Source: Ixodes scapularis (taxonomy: Eukaryota > Arthropoda > Arachnida > Ixodida > Ixodidae). From it: DNA of 64,000 nucleotides. The notes below the pieces were generated by a model, which made no database searches, had not been told where the DNA came from, and was given only the letters and a program-made list of their open reading frames with translations. Below, piece after piece: positions 43,647 to 55,600 of the stretch. Where the stretch lies: the NCBI RefSeq assembly GCF_016920785.2, contig NW_024609846.1, forward strand, positions 108,366,831 through 108,430,830. Direction: 5' to 3'. The position numbers were made by a program, and so were the translations under genes. How positions within the stretch are numbered: the stretch's first letter is position 1; the number at the start of each line of letters is the position of its first letter.

Positions 43647-44362
43647 TAACTTCGTTAACGGTAACGCAGATTTTTTTCTGTAACGTTGTGACGTACTCGT
43701 TTGTTTTTAAAACAGCAACGGGTAACGTACTTAAGTTACTTATTTCTAGTAACAGGTGACCTAGCTACGTTACTCGCTACATTTTCTTCCCAATACCTGA
43801 AAAAAGCAAATGTTATTTTTTGCGCGCTTAGCTGATGAGACTAATCGGACAGCGCCAAGGGCGCACCATCGTGGTGTTCTTCATGGTTCGTTACGTGTTC
43901 TACCATCGCTGAATGACGTATGAAAAAAACAGGCCCAGTTAGTGGTGCTTTTGATGCTGTTGATTTGTCCCATTAACTGGTAGCGTCGGATGGGTGTGGA
44001 CTTAAGCTGAAATGAAGTATAGGAGCCAAGTAATTAATTATTGCACTCATTCCACATACCTTCAAAATTTTGCCTGTCTTTTCCCCGTGCGAAAAGTCCT
44101 ACTGTAAAAACACCCTCTACGCCCACGTCTTTTGTCCAAACGTCCAAAAACGCTGTCGCCGGGGAAAAAAAACAAAAAAAAACGCTGTTGCCATTAATTT
44201 ATAAATAACAAGTGACGCAAACGTAACGTGCGCTATTTTTTAGTGATAACGGTAACCCGTTCCTTTTATTTTTGAGCTAGCGTAGGTCAGAAACGCGTTT
44301 CCCTATTTGCCAAATAACGAGTAACGTATATCGTTACTTTCTTCGGTAATGCCTACAACACA
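43647..44362. repeat. GTAACG-rich non-autonomous repeat
   Basis: The outer parts repeat GGTAACGxxxxGTTACTCG/CGAGTAACG motifs in both orientations (43655-43800 and 44210-44350) around an unrelated middle. This looks like another inverted-end element with short repeated termini. It is non-coding; boundaries are approximate. Confidence 0.4.
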
Positions 44363-44419
44363 TGTGGGCTCCAGCTGGGTGTGAGAACGGAGAACATTCA
44401 TAGGAAATGCTAAAATATG

Positions 44420-46010
44420 AAGATCATCTGGTGTCACCCTTACCAGAGGTGATCTGCATGAATCCGACGGGTTTTCTAATCTTCATCCAAAACTTCTTAA
44501 ATGACGTTGCCAATTCTTCTAAAGACAACGCCTATAACCTAGCGTAATTTCCTGACTGAATGTTTTACTCACACCTGCTTGACCATAGGAGGGAGGATGC
44601 CGTCGTCTTTCTTGTTTGTTTCGTTTTTGGGACCGTACCTTTGGCGCTTCAACTGTCTGGTAGGTCGTCCTGGTGAGCAGCGGACACGAGGTTATTCCGT
44701 CAAGATGTGAAGGGTGATCGGGAACTTTCAGATTCCTGCCCCCAGGTCTCTTTTGGAGGAACATATAAAAGCAGTCTTTAACGTTTTTACAAAATTCACA
44801 TCCTGTCCGTTTCACTTGAGGTGATACAGAGGAGTGAAAAGACCCATGTCAGGAAAAAAACCTGCAACACATCGACGGTATCGGCTGCTTTTACTGACTA
44901 CATTTGTACAAGTTCTGGCCATTTGCTAAAATCATCAAAAACCATAAGATGTATTTGCTGATAGAGTTCTGCGAAGCCAGCATGAACTCGGTACCATGGT
45001 CGTCCCTGAGATTCTCAGCGATGAAGTGGAACGTTTATCTTGTCGTCAGAGACGCTGCTGCAAAACTCACATTTCTGCATCATCCGTTTAAAACCCCTGT
45101 CCATGTGTGGCCACCAGAAGTATGACCGCGCCAGAATCTTCATCTTGGTTTGTCCCACGTGTCCTTCATGAAGACGATTTATGACACTTCGTTGAAACTT
45201 TATTAGGACAACAGTTCGGGAATTCCACAGGATGCAACTGTTTAAGATTGTTAATTTGGACCAGTGTCTGAAAAGATTGTTAATTTGGACCAGTGTCGTT
45301 GTCTGTCGCCTTCTCTGTCCAGCCTTTCTTAATGTACAGAGAGAAGGCAGGGTCTGACGCTGTTGCTGTGATGATGTCCGTTGCCTTCACTGGAAACTTT
45401 GTCAAACTTCGTGCGAGAAGTGCGAAAACATCTTGGTTAGCACAAAAGATTATGACGACTCGGCTTGCCATTTCTTTGTCGCAGCCCACGTCTGTGCCTT
45501 CTCCAAAGCGTGAGAAGCCATCAGCGTCTCCAAAGTCATCCGCCGGCACGTACTCAATTGTGTAGGTGCAATTCATTAAAATGAGTGCCCAACGTTGGAC
45601 TCTGCACATGTGACGGGGATACCTTTCAAGGGATCAAATATGGTTGTTAGGGGTCTGTTGTTTGTAGATAACACAAACTTGTGCCCCAAGGATACTGGTG
45701 AGACTTCCGGACGGCAAATATTTTGGCAGGTGTTTCCTTCTCAATTGGTGCAAATGCACGTACTGCTGAGTTGAAAGTTCTGAAAGCATGGGCAATGGGG
45801 CGTTCTTGTCATCAATCTCAAAGTAAATCACTTCACACACGCTTTCAGACGATGCGTCTGCCGTAATGTGTATGGTTAGATCAGGGTCCAAGTGGCCTAA
45901 AGCATCAGTAGCCGTCAGTCGCTTGATGTCTTTAAACGGGTCTACGCAGTCGCCAGGTGGCTTTTATTCATTTTTTTCGCAGTAGCTTGTTTAGCGGCGC
46001 ACATCTTTCA
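44420..46010 (-). pseudogene. Ty3/Gypsy retrotransposon 4, RNase H and integrase remnant
   Basis: From right to left: the end of RT connection/RNase H with DPFKDIKRLTATDALGHLDP and DLTIHITADASSESVCEVIY (catalytic Asp in TADAS) and an internal degraded region. Then comes ALILMNCTYTIEYVPADDFG with DADGFSRF (RNase H end, usual DADxLSR with L replaced by F). An integrase part rich in stops follows down to 44.4 kb. A direct repeat of AGATTGTTAATTTGGACCAG interrupts it at 45246-45298. No LTR is seen. Confidence 0.75.
45246..45298. repeat. 28-bp tandem duplication within Gypsy 4
   Basis: AGATTGTTAATTTGGACCAG TGTC occurs twice in a row with the joining TGAAA. It is a local duplication in a dead coding region. 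Confidence 0.8.
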
Positions 46011-47100
46011 GCCAGGATTGGAGGAAACTCGCCGTACACTGTTAGCAGGTCGCCTGCATTTGGCGAATATTTGGGGTGAAAAACACCCTGTTTACACAAA
46101 TTACCATAAATGTACACGTTGAGTAATGGATAATCCGTTTAAAAATCATGCGAGGTCGTAAAAAACGTGTTTTGGTTCGGTCGTACACGCGTAACCGCGT
46201 AGCCGACCTCAAAAACACGCTTCACCCCCGGCGACCGCAGCATTTCTGGTTACCGAAGCACCGGAATGCTTGGGGACACACCTAGAAAAGACCGGCCGCG
46301 GAGACAAAATCCGCGGAAAGAAGCATGTCTCGCAGACAGATATGCACCAAAAGCAATTACGCCATGTCGCGGTACGGGGCGAAGCTTGCGCTTACCGTGC
46401 TGGCTGCCATTGATTCTCGTCGATGGCAATGCGGCTTCCCTTATGTCGCCCATGTTTAAGTTTATTTCAGGGGCCTTGATAATGGTAACTTACACACCAC
46501 AAATAAAATTAGGGGTCTAATTACTCGTTTTAAACACTTAAAATGGATGTAAAAAGCGTGTTTTCGATTTAAGCACGTGACATTGCAGTAGGTTTCGTTT
46601 TGGCTTCAACCATTCAACCGCAAGAGAAGGTACCGTCGCTTCCCATGCACCCTCCTCAGAATTTACGGCGCTCCGTGGTGGCCGCGATAATAAAACTTTA
46701 TACTAGTGTTGCTCCTTCTGTAGGTCATCTTTACGTTAGAGCTGACAGAAAAAATCTGGCCACGGCACAACGCCGATGTATGTGGGAAGCTAGAGCCGGT
46801 TTTGCTTTTGTTGTTTTTCTTTAGTCGGAGAAAATCTGGACAACGCACGTTTAACATGGCGCCGGTGTTGTTTTGGTTTGACGGGACACGAGAATCTCCG
46901 CAGTTTGCGATCATATGTAAAGAAGACGTGTCCGAAGAAGTGCCCCTGTAGTGTTTCCGGAAGGCGGAAAGTATCAATTGTAATTGTCGAGTGTGGTTGG
47001 AAAGCGCTGGGAGTCAGAGGGTCCAAGAGTGCGCAACCACAAGCCAAGGTTAACGACAGCACTGCGTTGACTTCGGCAATCTCGTTCTGTTTAGTGCAAC
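46011..47100. other. No gene recognised
   Basis: The segment 46100-46570 has AAAACGTGTTTTGGTTCGG near its start and AAAAAGCGTGTTTTCGA near its end, perhaps terminal repeats of a small element, but the match is weak. A minus frame of 180 codons at 46790-47332 shows no domain. Confidence 0.35.
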
Positions 47101-47106
47101 ACGGCG

Positions 47107-47343
47107 ATGGGACAAACAGCTGAAAAGTTCGTGGTGTGTGTTGCGGTGCTTGGAGGTAGAAACCCGCACAAACACGGAGCGCAAATTGGCTGTTGTGAGA
47201 TTGAGGTTCAACGGGTTCAGTCCCGTCGTCGTCAGCTGATCCGGTCCAGCTGGTCCGGGAGGACGCAGCGAGCGTCTTTGAAAGTAAATCTTTGTACGTT
47301 CCGTTTCCTAATGGGGAAGATTTTCGACGCATACCGTGAGTAA
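47107..47343 (+). CDS. Candidate small ORF or exon, unknown
   Basis: ATG frame of 78 codons (MGQTAEKFVVCVAVLGGRNP ... GKIFDAYRE). In another frame the 3' half reads SADPVQLVREDAASVFESKS and LYVPFPNGEDFRRI, which looks more protein-like and runs to a plausible donor GTGAGT at 47336. The two readings compete and neither is recognised. GC content is higher than in the flanks. Confidence 0.25.
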   Translation: MGQTAEKFVVCVAVLGGRNPHKHGAQIGCCEIEVQRVQSRRRQLIRSSWSGRTQRASLKVNLCTFRFLMGKIFDAYRE

Positions 47344-47738
47344 AAAGCTGTGGCCGTTTTCAACAAAATTACGTAGCTTTGATTTAACAATAGTCTCCGG
47401 GTTGTTGTCCGAAATCTGGTGGTTTTATGCCTCGTGTTGTTGGACTGTGTTTGCACAGCGACGTGTTTGCACAGCGAAGCATACAGCTCGAGTAGATTCA
47501 GTCCTGTAAACGACCGACTATACAGAATTATAAGAAAATTTAAGTCACCATTGACATTTTCCTGTAAGTCTCGTGTGAGTTTGTTGCGCTAATCATACGG
47601 TGTGGATAAATTGAAGCAAGATTTCCAACCTGCCCACAGATGCATGAGCTGAGACCATTTTTTATGCAGTGAACAAAGTGCTTTTTCTTTATTGTTGGGA
47701 AGAGGCGTCGGTGCATTTCTAGTACAATCTCTTAAGAG

Positions 47739-48008
47739 TTGAGAAATCGGGGAGAGCCAGCAAGTTTTCCCAACTTTGTCCCTTTCTCTCTGGCACTGCC
47801 CCTAGTTTCAAGTTTCCGTTTCTGTAGGCATGCCTGCCTAGCAGGTACATACTGCTCTAAAGCAGGTGAAAGACAGGGGAAGTCACGACGGTGCGGACTC
47901 CGTATTTCGCACTTTTCGCAAGGTGACTGGGTACATGCTTTTGCGAGGTATGTGGAATATGCAAACGATTTTGTTATGCCCGTCCTTCGCGTCTTTTCAC
48001 CAAAATGA
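47739..48008 (+). pseudogene. Repeated coding-like fragment, copy 1 (FSQxDW...EYANxFVM)
   Basis: The frame ends RCGLRISHFSQGDWVHAFAR then YVEYANDFVMPVLRVFSPK and a stop. A second copy on the minus strand at 56525-56660 reads RCGLLVLRFSQDDWKSALAS then NAEYANNFVMSVVCVCPANR. Conservation is stronger at protein level than by chance (FSQ-DW, EYAN-FVM), so this derives from a coding mobile element I cannot name. Confidence 0.45.
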
Positions 48009-48261
48009 ATAAGGCACAATCACAAGCCAAGATTTACAATAACTGTGTTTGCTTCGGTGGTCCATTTAGTTGTATTTTACCCTGCTCTCTGCAACGCCGT
48101 GTCATGAAGAAGAGCTGGAACGGTCACAGTTTGTGCTGGCCTACCGGTTTACAGAAACCCACATCGCCCACATCGGCACCGAGTGCACTTGGGCTGTTGA
48201 TGCTCAAGCCTTTCATCCGCGGCTTGTCGCCACCTGATCCTGCTGCTCGACGGTGAGGAAG

Positions 48262-48867
48262 CGGCGAGAGTGACCTCTGAAGTAAATGTAAATCCTCGTC
48301 AAACTAGTTATCCGATGTCAATGTGTGGAAGATGTCCAACGTGTACTGAGGGCTGGAGCTGCGAGCGTTTTGCCTTTCTTTTGTAACCGAAACCAGAACA
48401 GCGAGATAGCTGCCTTATGTACTCCAAAATGACGGAAGCAGTAAGTTTCAACAAATTGAGTACGTTACCTGGATTGTAGCTGTGACGGTGCTAACTGTTT
48501 AAACGCTTGCAGTATTCACGAGAGGTACCAGGAAGATGACGTCAACAGAGAAGGAGCTCGCGATTCAGGCCAATCCAGTGCCACGAGCCCGTAAATCTTC
48601 AAAGTTCTGAATAATAAGGGTATAAAAAAAGCAGAGAAACAATGCATCAGCGTTACATTAGCGATCACGATTAACACCGGTCACAAACTCCCAAGTCCCA
48701 CCGCTCCAGTCGACAGTCAACAAAAAGCTTCATCAAAACGCCCCAAAAGTGAAGGCGTCTGCTCCTGTACTGCAACTAGCGGAAGTGAAATGTTGGGCGG
48801 ATGTCCTTCACAAGAGTATATAGAAAATGATTAGCGCAAGGATGATTTCCATTTGTTATTGAATACA
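48262..48867. other. No gene recognised
   Basis: Nothing that can be supported. Confidence 0.3.
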
Positions 48868-49741
48868 TACCCAGGCAGCACACCAATGTCGGTCCGACAT
48901 TGGCCTAACATTGGCGAAGACCGGCCTCAATATTGGACAATATTGGAAGCGCTACCCTTTCCAGTGTTGGCCCAGTGACCGGTGCCAATGTTGGGCCAAT
49001 GTTCAGCCATCGTTCCAGCCGATGTCGGCCCCATCATTGGTGCCAATGTTGGGCCATCGCTAAACCATGGTTCCAGCCAAGGTGCTCCCACATTGGCGAA
49101 GACCGGCGTAATATTGGACAACACTGGAAGCGCGACCCGATCCAATGTTGGCCGTCATGCTGATTTTTGGCCATCGTTGCACTCGCCCAGCTCTTTGCAA
49201 GTGCCCTCGCCAAGTTGTTTGCAAAAAGGAAAGTAAACAGACACAAGGGATTGTTTTGAAATCTCCTAACAGTTTATTACACACAGCTTATTCTGTAGAC
49301 AAGCACAATCTCAGCAATTCGTAATATGTGAAGAGGTACTACTCAGCTGTGATACAATTAAAAAGACTGCAAAGCAAGCAACAACCGGGGTAATTGTTGG
49401 GTAGTGTCCAGTGTCCCGGCAGCTGACAGAATTGTTTCGCCAAAATTCTACCACTAGTCGCCCCTCATTGGCGGTGCAATCAGTTCATCGAACTACATTT
49501 CATAGACAGATCGTTTCATCAACACGCGATGTTTCATAAAAAAAACTCAAAATATGTTTTCTTTTCTTCTTTTTTTGTTGCAATGAACCGCTTCAGATTA
49601 GCATGAAGCGGCGTGAAAGGGTGGGCTGGTTCGGTGAGCACGCGCGACGAAATGCCCCTACAGCGCGCAATTCGCGTAACGAATGTCGATGAAACGTAAA
49701 TGTCGACCAGAAAGTTGGCAACGAAACGTGTTTTTGCGAAA

Positions 49742-49777
49742 CGCAGGTAGAATAAAAAAGTCAGTATTCTACCTGCG
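49742..49777. repeat. 12-bp perfect stem hairpin
   Basis: CGCAGGTAGAAT and ATTCTACCTGCG flank a 12-nt A-rich loop, inside element A. Confidence 0.85.
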
Positions 49778-51469
49778 GTTGTGACATTATTTCAGACAGA
49801 TAATGGCAGGCGACTGTCGGTAAGATTGCGGGAAAATTATTCTCCCAGCTGCCAGGAGATAGGCAATGCCCAATTCTAGAGGTTATCCGGAAGATTGCCC
49901 ATACAAGAACGGACAATGATCATCAAGTAGGTTGCAGCACACTTACGTTGAAAATACTGGACTTGAAAGATGTAATCCGACTTATATGTCAACACGGGCA
50001 CTGCAGAACAACCACTCAAACACAAAAACTACAAGGAAGTGATCTGTGAAGATTCAACACAATGTAGCACACGCTTCCATTTGCCGAACCGGACACTAAA
50101 CTGTTCACAAGAATGTCTTGGGCCTCTTTGAAGAAATCGACACGGGTAGGACTTTTCGAACGAGATACCATTTACCACAGAAGCGAAATCCACAGCGGGC
50201 CTGCACCCCGCAGGCCGCATCACGCGCGAAACTAGGTCCGGTCCTTGCGACGCAGGGATTCCGAGTTTGTCAACGGGTAATGTGTCATCCGTCAAACTAC
50301 ATGATCACACTTCTGCCGTTACCCGCGCACAGAGAGCGGATTCAAGTCCGGCGAGTACGCACAGCAACCGCGCCTTCAGCTTAGGGAGAGAGAGAAAAAA
50401 GAGAAAAAGAGTACAAAGCAAGCAGTTCAGAACGGGGGTGGGGTGCACTTAGAAAGGCTTATCTTCAGGGGCATCTCAACAATGAACGGAGCGAGAGAAT
50501 TTGTCACTTCTACCCAAGGTTGATAGTGCAGTAGAAGTTATGCGTGACCTTGTGCTTTAGGCAGGTTCCGTGCTCTGCCTTATCGCCAGCTTTGAAACAG
50601 TAGTCACGTGACCCTAACCGGAGACAGGATTGGCCTTAAACACGCATAGTGTCTACCTTGCTGTCATTACCGATTTAACAGGACAGCTCTTTGAAGGTCA
50701 GCTTTCGAACTTCTAAAGAAACTGTCCAGTCCAAAAGTGGTTCTAAACGGGGCAAGTGTGACGACAGTATATGTTTTGCGTCGTATAACTTACATTATAA
50801 TTTAGAATGGAGAACTAAGCGCGACTATTTTTTGCGCACGATGTACACAAATATATCTATAAATATATAAATATATTTTTTATTAATAAATTTAAAACTG
50901 TTCGTACACTGTTAGGTTCGCGTTTTTAAACTTCAAATTTTTTACGAAAGAGTTGCACATAAAAGACACCTCGAACAGCACATCGTCCGACTTTCAACAC
51001 ACGATGAATCACCGACGCTCGCAGTAAGAAGGTTGCGATGCTGCGCGAACGGTTTCTGAAATATGCTGAGTTGGGTACGCCGGGCGCAACGGCTTCGCGA
51101 CCGTTCGAAGGGCAAATGATTCGCGACAACAAAGTAGCGTCTTGCAGCATCAGTAAGCTAACGGGGCTCGAGAGTCCCACGCTCACATTTCCGCAGAGCG
51201 AGCGCGGCCGGCCAGATCGAGGCGCAGTATGCTCTCGCGTCGCGATTGCTACGTCGTTGCTCTGCCTACACTGATGACATGTGCACTGGCAGTCGAAGCA
51301 ACCCTCTTGAGACTTCACTCGAGTTTAATATATGACTTTATTGCGCGATAGACTCTCGTAAAACTAAAAGTAGCTGATGAAAATAGTTTTTTCTGCTCCC
51401 AAAGTTTCTCCAAAGCTGCTTTGCCCAGTTTCATCCCTGTATTTCCAAAACTGGAAATTGTGGCTTTAA

Positions 51470-52250
51470 CACTCCAATATTGAACAGCATATGACAGCAT
51501 ACATTCAATATTAGAAAGCCCTTGGCCTTGGCAGTGCAATATGACCTGCACAAGTCAGCATACTTCCAAAATTGGAAATCCAAATTGGCTTTTGCAGTCC
51601 ACTATTGGACCTGCTTATGCCAGCATGAGTTGATCTTGGAAAGCTGTTGGCTTTGACAGTTGAATATTGACCAGCTTACGCCAGCATGCATCCGATATTG
51701 GAAAGCCATTGGCTCTAACAGTCCAATATTGGACAGCTAATGCTGGCATGTATCCAATATTGGAAAGCCATTGGCTCTGACAGTCCAATATTGTACAGTT
51801 TATGCCAGCATATATCCAATATCGGAAACCTATCGGCTTTGACAGTCCAATATTAAACAGGTTATGCCAGTATATATCTAATATTGGAAAACCATTGACT
51901 TTGACAGTCCAATATTGGAAGGTTATGCCAGTATATATCCAATATTGGCAAGCCATTGGCTTTGGCAGTCCGATATTGGATAACTTATGCCAGCATATAT
52001 CCAATATTGGAAAACCATTGGCTTTGACAGTCCAATATTGGACAGGTTATGCCAGCATTTAGCCAATATGGCAAGCCATTGGCTTTCACAGTCCAATATT
52101 GGACAGCTTATTCCAGTGCATCACCAATATTGGAAAAACATTGGCTATGATAGTCCATTAATGGCCCAGGTAATTCCAATATTGGTTAACACGTGGCTCA
52201 GTTGGGCCATTCTTTGTGCCATCAATTCCAATGTTGGCCCAATATCGTGT
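51470..52250. repeat. Tandem array, 62-bp monomer
   Basis: About 13 monomers of GGCTTTGACAGTCCAATATT GGACAG CTTATGCCAGCATATATC CAATATTGGAAAGCCATT. The head-to-tail period is about 61-63 bp, judged from successive GACAGTCCAATATT positions near 51711, 51774, 51835, 51897, 51958, 52020 and 52081. Each monomer contains two CCAATATTGG palindromes. Confidence 0.9.
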
Positions 52251-52260
52251 GCTGCCTGGG

Positions 52261-52705
52261 TAGTGATAAAAACCCAATAATTTGTTATTCTATCTTATTC
52301 AAGCTAGTCGGATTGCTCATAACACCGGTCGATCATGAAAATAACAAAGTTTTGAACATTTTAATGACCGGTTTAAGATTTACTGTAAATACATCGTTAT
52401 TTTTCGCACCGGACTAACATTATACATTTTGGCTACATACTTTTTTTCAATTCAAACAGATCTTACATACGGCTGTCCGGTGCGACATGTTTTGCGTCTT
52501 CTTCTGTAAATCAGTAACGCTCAGCGACCAAAGAGCTCACTCGCACATGTCAAGCTCATATACGCCGCCGGTAGAAAAGCACGTGTCGGGCGCAGTTTGT
52601 GTATATGTCGCTGCAGTGTAATACGAGGTACTCGTGTTGTCTGAGGTGTATGTTGGGCTGCTGTCTACTCAGGATCGCTCGCAGCGTATTAACGGACTCG
52701 TTTTT
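52261..52705. other. No gene recognised
   Basis: Nothing that can be supported. Confidence 0.3.
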
Positions 52706-53588
52706 GTTTTAGAGCGCAGCTCTTAGGGGCCCGTTCCCGGCTTGAGCGGCGTCGGCGTCGGCGTAACCATGGTCATCCCAAGGTCACGTGGCCCCCAAGG
52801 TCATCCCAAGGTCACGTGACCCCCAAGGTCACGTGACCCCCAAGGTCACGTGACACCCAAAGTCACGTGACCCCCCCCCCGAGGTCACGTGACACCCCCC
52901 GGTCACGTGACCACCCCCAGGTCACGTGACCCCCGCCGAGGTCACGTGACCTCCCCGATGACGTCATCGATGACGTCACCGGCATCCGCATCGTCATCGT
53001 CATCATCACTGATAACGTCATCAGTGACGTCACTGATGACGTCACCAGTGATGATGACGATGACGATGCGGATGCCGGTTACGTCACTGATGACGTAATC
53101 AGTGATGATGACGATGACGATGCGGATGCCGCTGACGGCATCAGTGACGTCACTGATGATGTCATCAGTGATGATGACGATGACGATGCGGATGCCGGTG
53201 AGGTCATCAGTGACGTCACTGATGACGTCATCAGTGATGATGACGATGACGATGCAGATGCTGGTGACGTCATAGATGACGTCCTCGGGGAGGTCACGTG
53301 ACCTCGGCGGGGGTCACGTCACTTCGGGGGGCATCCGCATCGTCATCGTCATCATCACAGATGACGTCATCAGTGACGTCACTGATGACGTCACCGACAT
53401 CCGCATCGTCATCATCGCTGATGATGTCATCGGAGTCCGCATCGTCATCGTCACTGATGACGTCATCAGTGACGTCACTGATGACATCATCGGCATGGTC
53501 ACGTGACTCCCCAAGGTCACGTGACCCCCCCCAGGTCACTTCACCCCCCAGTACCCTTCCCTCCTCCTCCTCAAGAGCTGCGCTCTAA
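52706..53588 (+). mobile_element. CRE-minisatellite element with AGAGCGCAGCTCT ends, copy 2
   Basis: Begins GTTTTAGAGCGCAGCTCTTA and ends AAGAGCTGCGCTCTAATTCG. The left interior repeats AAGGTCACGTGACCCCC. The centre repeats GATGACGTCATCAGTGACGT CACTGATGACG with GATGCGGATGCCGGTGACG, largely in two opposed orientations meeting near 53300. The right flank TTCGGTGTTACAGGGAGTTG TAAACGGCTTTCA is shared with copy 1 at 1537-1569. Open frames of Met/Thr/Ser or Asp are repeat artefacts. Confidence 0.75.
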
Positions 53589-54069
53589 TTCGGTGTTACA
53601 GGGAGTTGTAAACGGCTTTCACTTTTTTTTATATAGGCTGTTAGAAATCTCGCTAGATGGCGAAAGTTACCGCCCGATTCCAAATAGTTGCTTGAGTTAC
53701 TTATAAAGGTAAGTTCGGCATTCGTTTTTCTGTCTAGCGGTGCCTCGTAGCTACCGACGCCGACGACCGCCGACAACGCAAGTAAATACTTACCTTTGCG
53801 CGTAGCTTCGTCCGCCGCTTGGAGACTGTTTACTGTGCATAAAAGACATCGAACGAGAACAAACGCGTCCTGAGTGCTCTCAATTAGGCGGAACGGCGCG
53901 CGGCTCGCTGGGCTCGTCCATTGCGTGTTCCCGGCTGCTGGCCGCCATGTTTTATAGAAAAACACGCTTCGCCTTGTTCCGCGGAAGGCATACACGGTGT
54001 ATCTGTCAAAGTTTACACAGCACCTCATGTGTAGACAAATAACACACATGGCTGCGTGTAAAACGAACA

Positions 54070-55420
54070 CGTTTTGACATGTCCGCTATGGGACAACGGT
54101 TTACAGGTCTGGGCGTCTTATTTTTGCTAACAGTGTACTGCACCTTGCCGAGCAGAGATCTTAGCTTTTCAATGCTCTTGGGCTCAGGAATATGTACATT
54201 TGACGACATCGTTTTCCTTGATGGTGTAAGGCGTTCTGAGATGCGACTAGCCAGACGTATTCGAACTTTTCTTGAAATAAGGCGGAATATACTTTCTTGA
54301 TAATGAAGTCGTAATGTAGGAGATGCTGAAGAACTCGTTCTAGGTTCCGTAAATGCTGAGCAGAGTTTTTTCCGGTCACGATGATGTCGCCGAGGCAGCA
54401 AGCGACATCGTCCAGTGCAACAGTTACCTGGTTTGTTATGCGCTAGAAAACTGCTGGGCGGATGCGTCCTCAAAAGGCATCTTGTTGAATTTTAATCGGT
54501 CTTTGTGAGTTTTCATCAATAGTGCTGTCCTTACGTCCCAGTCGAGCTCCCACTGAAAGTACACCTCTCACAAATCCGTTTCTTTAATTTATTGCCTTCG
54601 GTGAGCTTGGCAAACAGTTCTTATCGATGTAGCAGTGGGCGCTGGGCAATGTCGAGCTGCGAGTTTACAGTAACACAGAAGTCACCGCGTAACTGAACTG
54701 ATCCATCCGACTTTGGAATAACAAGAATCGGAGTTGCCCACTAGAAGTTCACGAGTGAAGAAACTCTATTCTTGACTTGCTTGTACAAGTATCGTTTTAC
54801 CGCTTCTTGCGAAGCTAACGTCATTAGGCTAAGTTTGAAGAACCTTGGGTTTCCGTCAGGCTTGAACCAAGATCAACTTCGACTTAAGTGCAACAACCCA
54901 AGGCACCAGTGAACAAGCTCGGAAACCTTGCCAGCATTCTCTGGAGCGAGGTTTCATCTTCCAGTTTTACAGATCACACAAACATTTTGCTGAGGCCCAG
55001 CTTCAACTTGTCGGTCCAAGTCTTTGCAAGCAGGTTGATCTGTCGCATATCAGTTACCAACGCTTCGAGCTCCTCAGGGTGTTGCTGATGCGTAATCATT
55101 CCCCGATTGAACCAGAAGACATTATCATCACATTTTTGTAGGCTGGGACGTCCACTCATTTGCTATGACTTCGTGTCAAGAACTTTCAGCTTTGTACCTC
55201 TGTCAACCTGCAATTTCACGAGTGTACCTTGTATACTGCTGGTGACAATTTTTCCATAAGGTTCTTGAGTGACGAAAACATTGTGATCATTTTCACCTTT
55301 TCCTTTTGTTTGCCAGCTGTGTCTCGAAGGTCACTTAATCGGCATACCTTTGCAATGTGGTCTCGTTTAAAAGGTAACTGCGAAAAAAAAGTGTTTTTTA
55401 AATAGCCTAATTGGAACAAG
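54070..55420 (-). pseudogene. Ty3/Gypsy retrotransposon 3, gag end-PR-RT remnant
   Basis: On the minus strand: a probable gag end (CDHIA/RDHIAKVCRLSDLRDTAG, remnant of a zinc knuckle), then a protease end (INLLAKTWTDKLKLGLSKMF, equivalent to LLGR-W-L..L-LDW). After stop-rich RT fingers comes TGKNSAQHLRNLERVLQHLL then HYDFIIKK and FEYVWLVASQNALHHQGKRC, and finally VHIPEPKSIEKLRSLLGKVQ (RT connection). The YLDD region is degraded (LDDVACCLGDIIV). RNase H and integrase are absent. It may once have been continuous with Gypsy 4 type elements, but they are 8 kb apart. Confidence 0.7.
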
Positions 55421-55555
55421 CACGTCTTAAAACAACGTTTCTGCGAAAAAATAAAAAAAAAAACTTACAGCGATATTTATTGCGCGAGACTGATTTTAGT
55501 TTGTGGCTATTTGGACTGTTTTGAATTGCGCGCCCAAAATTGGTATTTACGTCAC

Positions 55556-55600
55556 GGACTGGCTGCTATACGTCACGGACTGGCTGCTATACGTAGCGGA
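55556..55600. repeat. Short tandem duplication, 22 bp
   Basis: CACGGACTGGCTGCTATACG occurs twice in a row (GT-separated). Confidence 0.85.

Larger units (their letters stand above)
48870..52260. mobile_element. TA-flanked TIR element A with CCAATATTGG minisatellites
   Basis: The left end CCCAGGCAGCACA (48870-48882) and the right end TGTGCTGCCTGGG (52248-52260) are exact inverted 13-mers, each with TA immediately outside. Left array 48885-49165 uses CCAATGTTGGGCCAATGTTC-like units; right array 51470-52250 uses a 62-bp monomer. The 2.3-kb middle has no recognised transposase. It could be one element or two fused ends of related elements. Confidence 0.65.

Noticed and set aside
46790..47332. 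180-codon minus-strand frame
   Set aside because: Longest unexplained frame in the area, but no recognisable motif, competing plus frames, and no splice or promoter context.
48885..52250. CRISPR-like array
   Set aside because: Eukaryotic context, monomers are continuous tandem repeats with no unique spacers, and no cas genes.
52863..53588. Six or more open frames in the 52.7-53.6 kb element
   Set aside because: Same low-complexity artefact as the related copy at 1.6-2.0 kb.
53700..54030. Minus-strand first exon with ATGGCGGCC start and a GTAAGT donor near 53806
   Set aside because: The ATG frame stops after 22 codons before reaching the donor, and no downstream exon could be linked to it.
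46010..54070. Gypsy 3 and Gypsy 4 as halves of one element
   Set aside because: Both are on the minus strand and supply complementary domains (PR-RT and RH-IN), but 8 kb of other elements separate them and I see no shared LTR, so they are kept apart.
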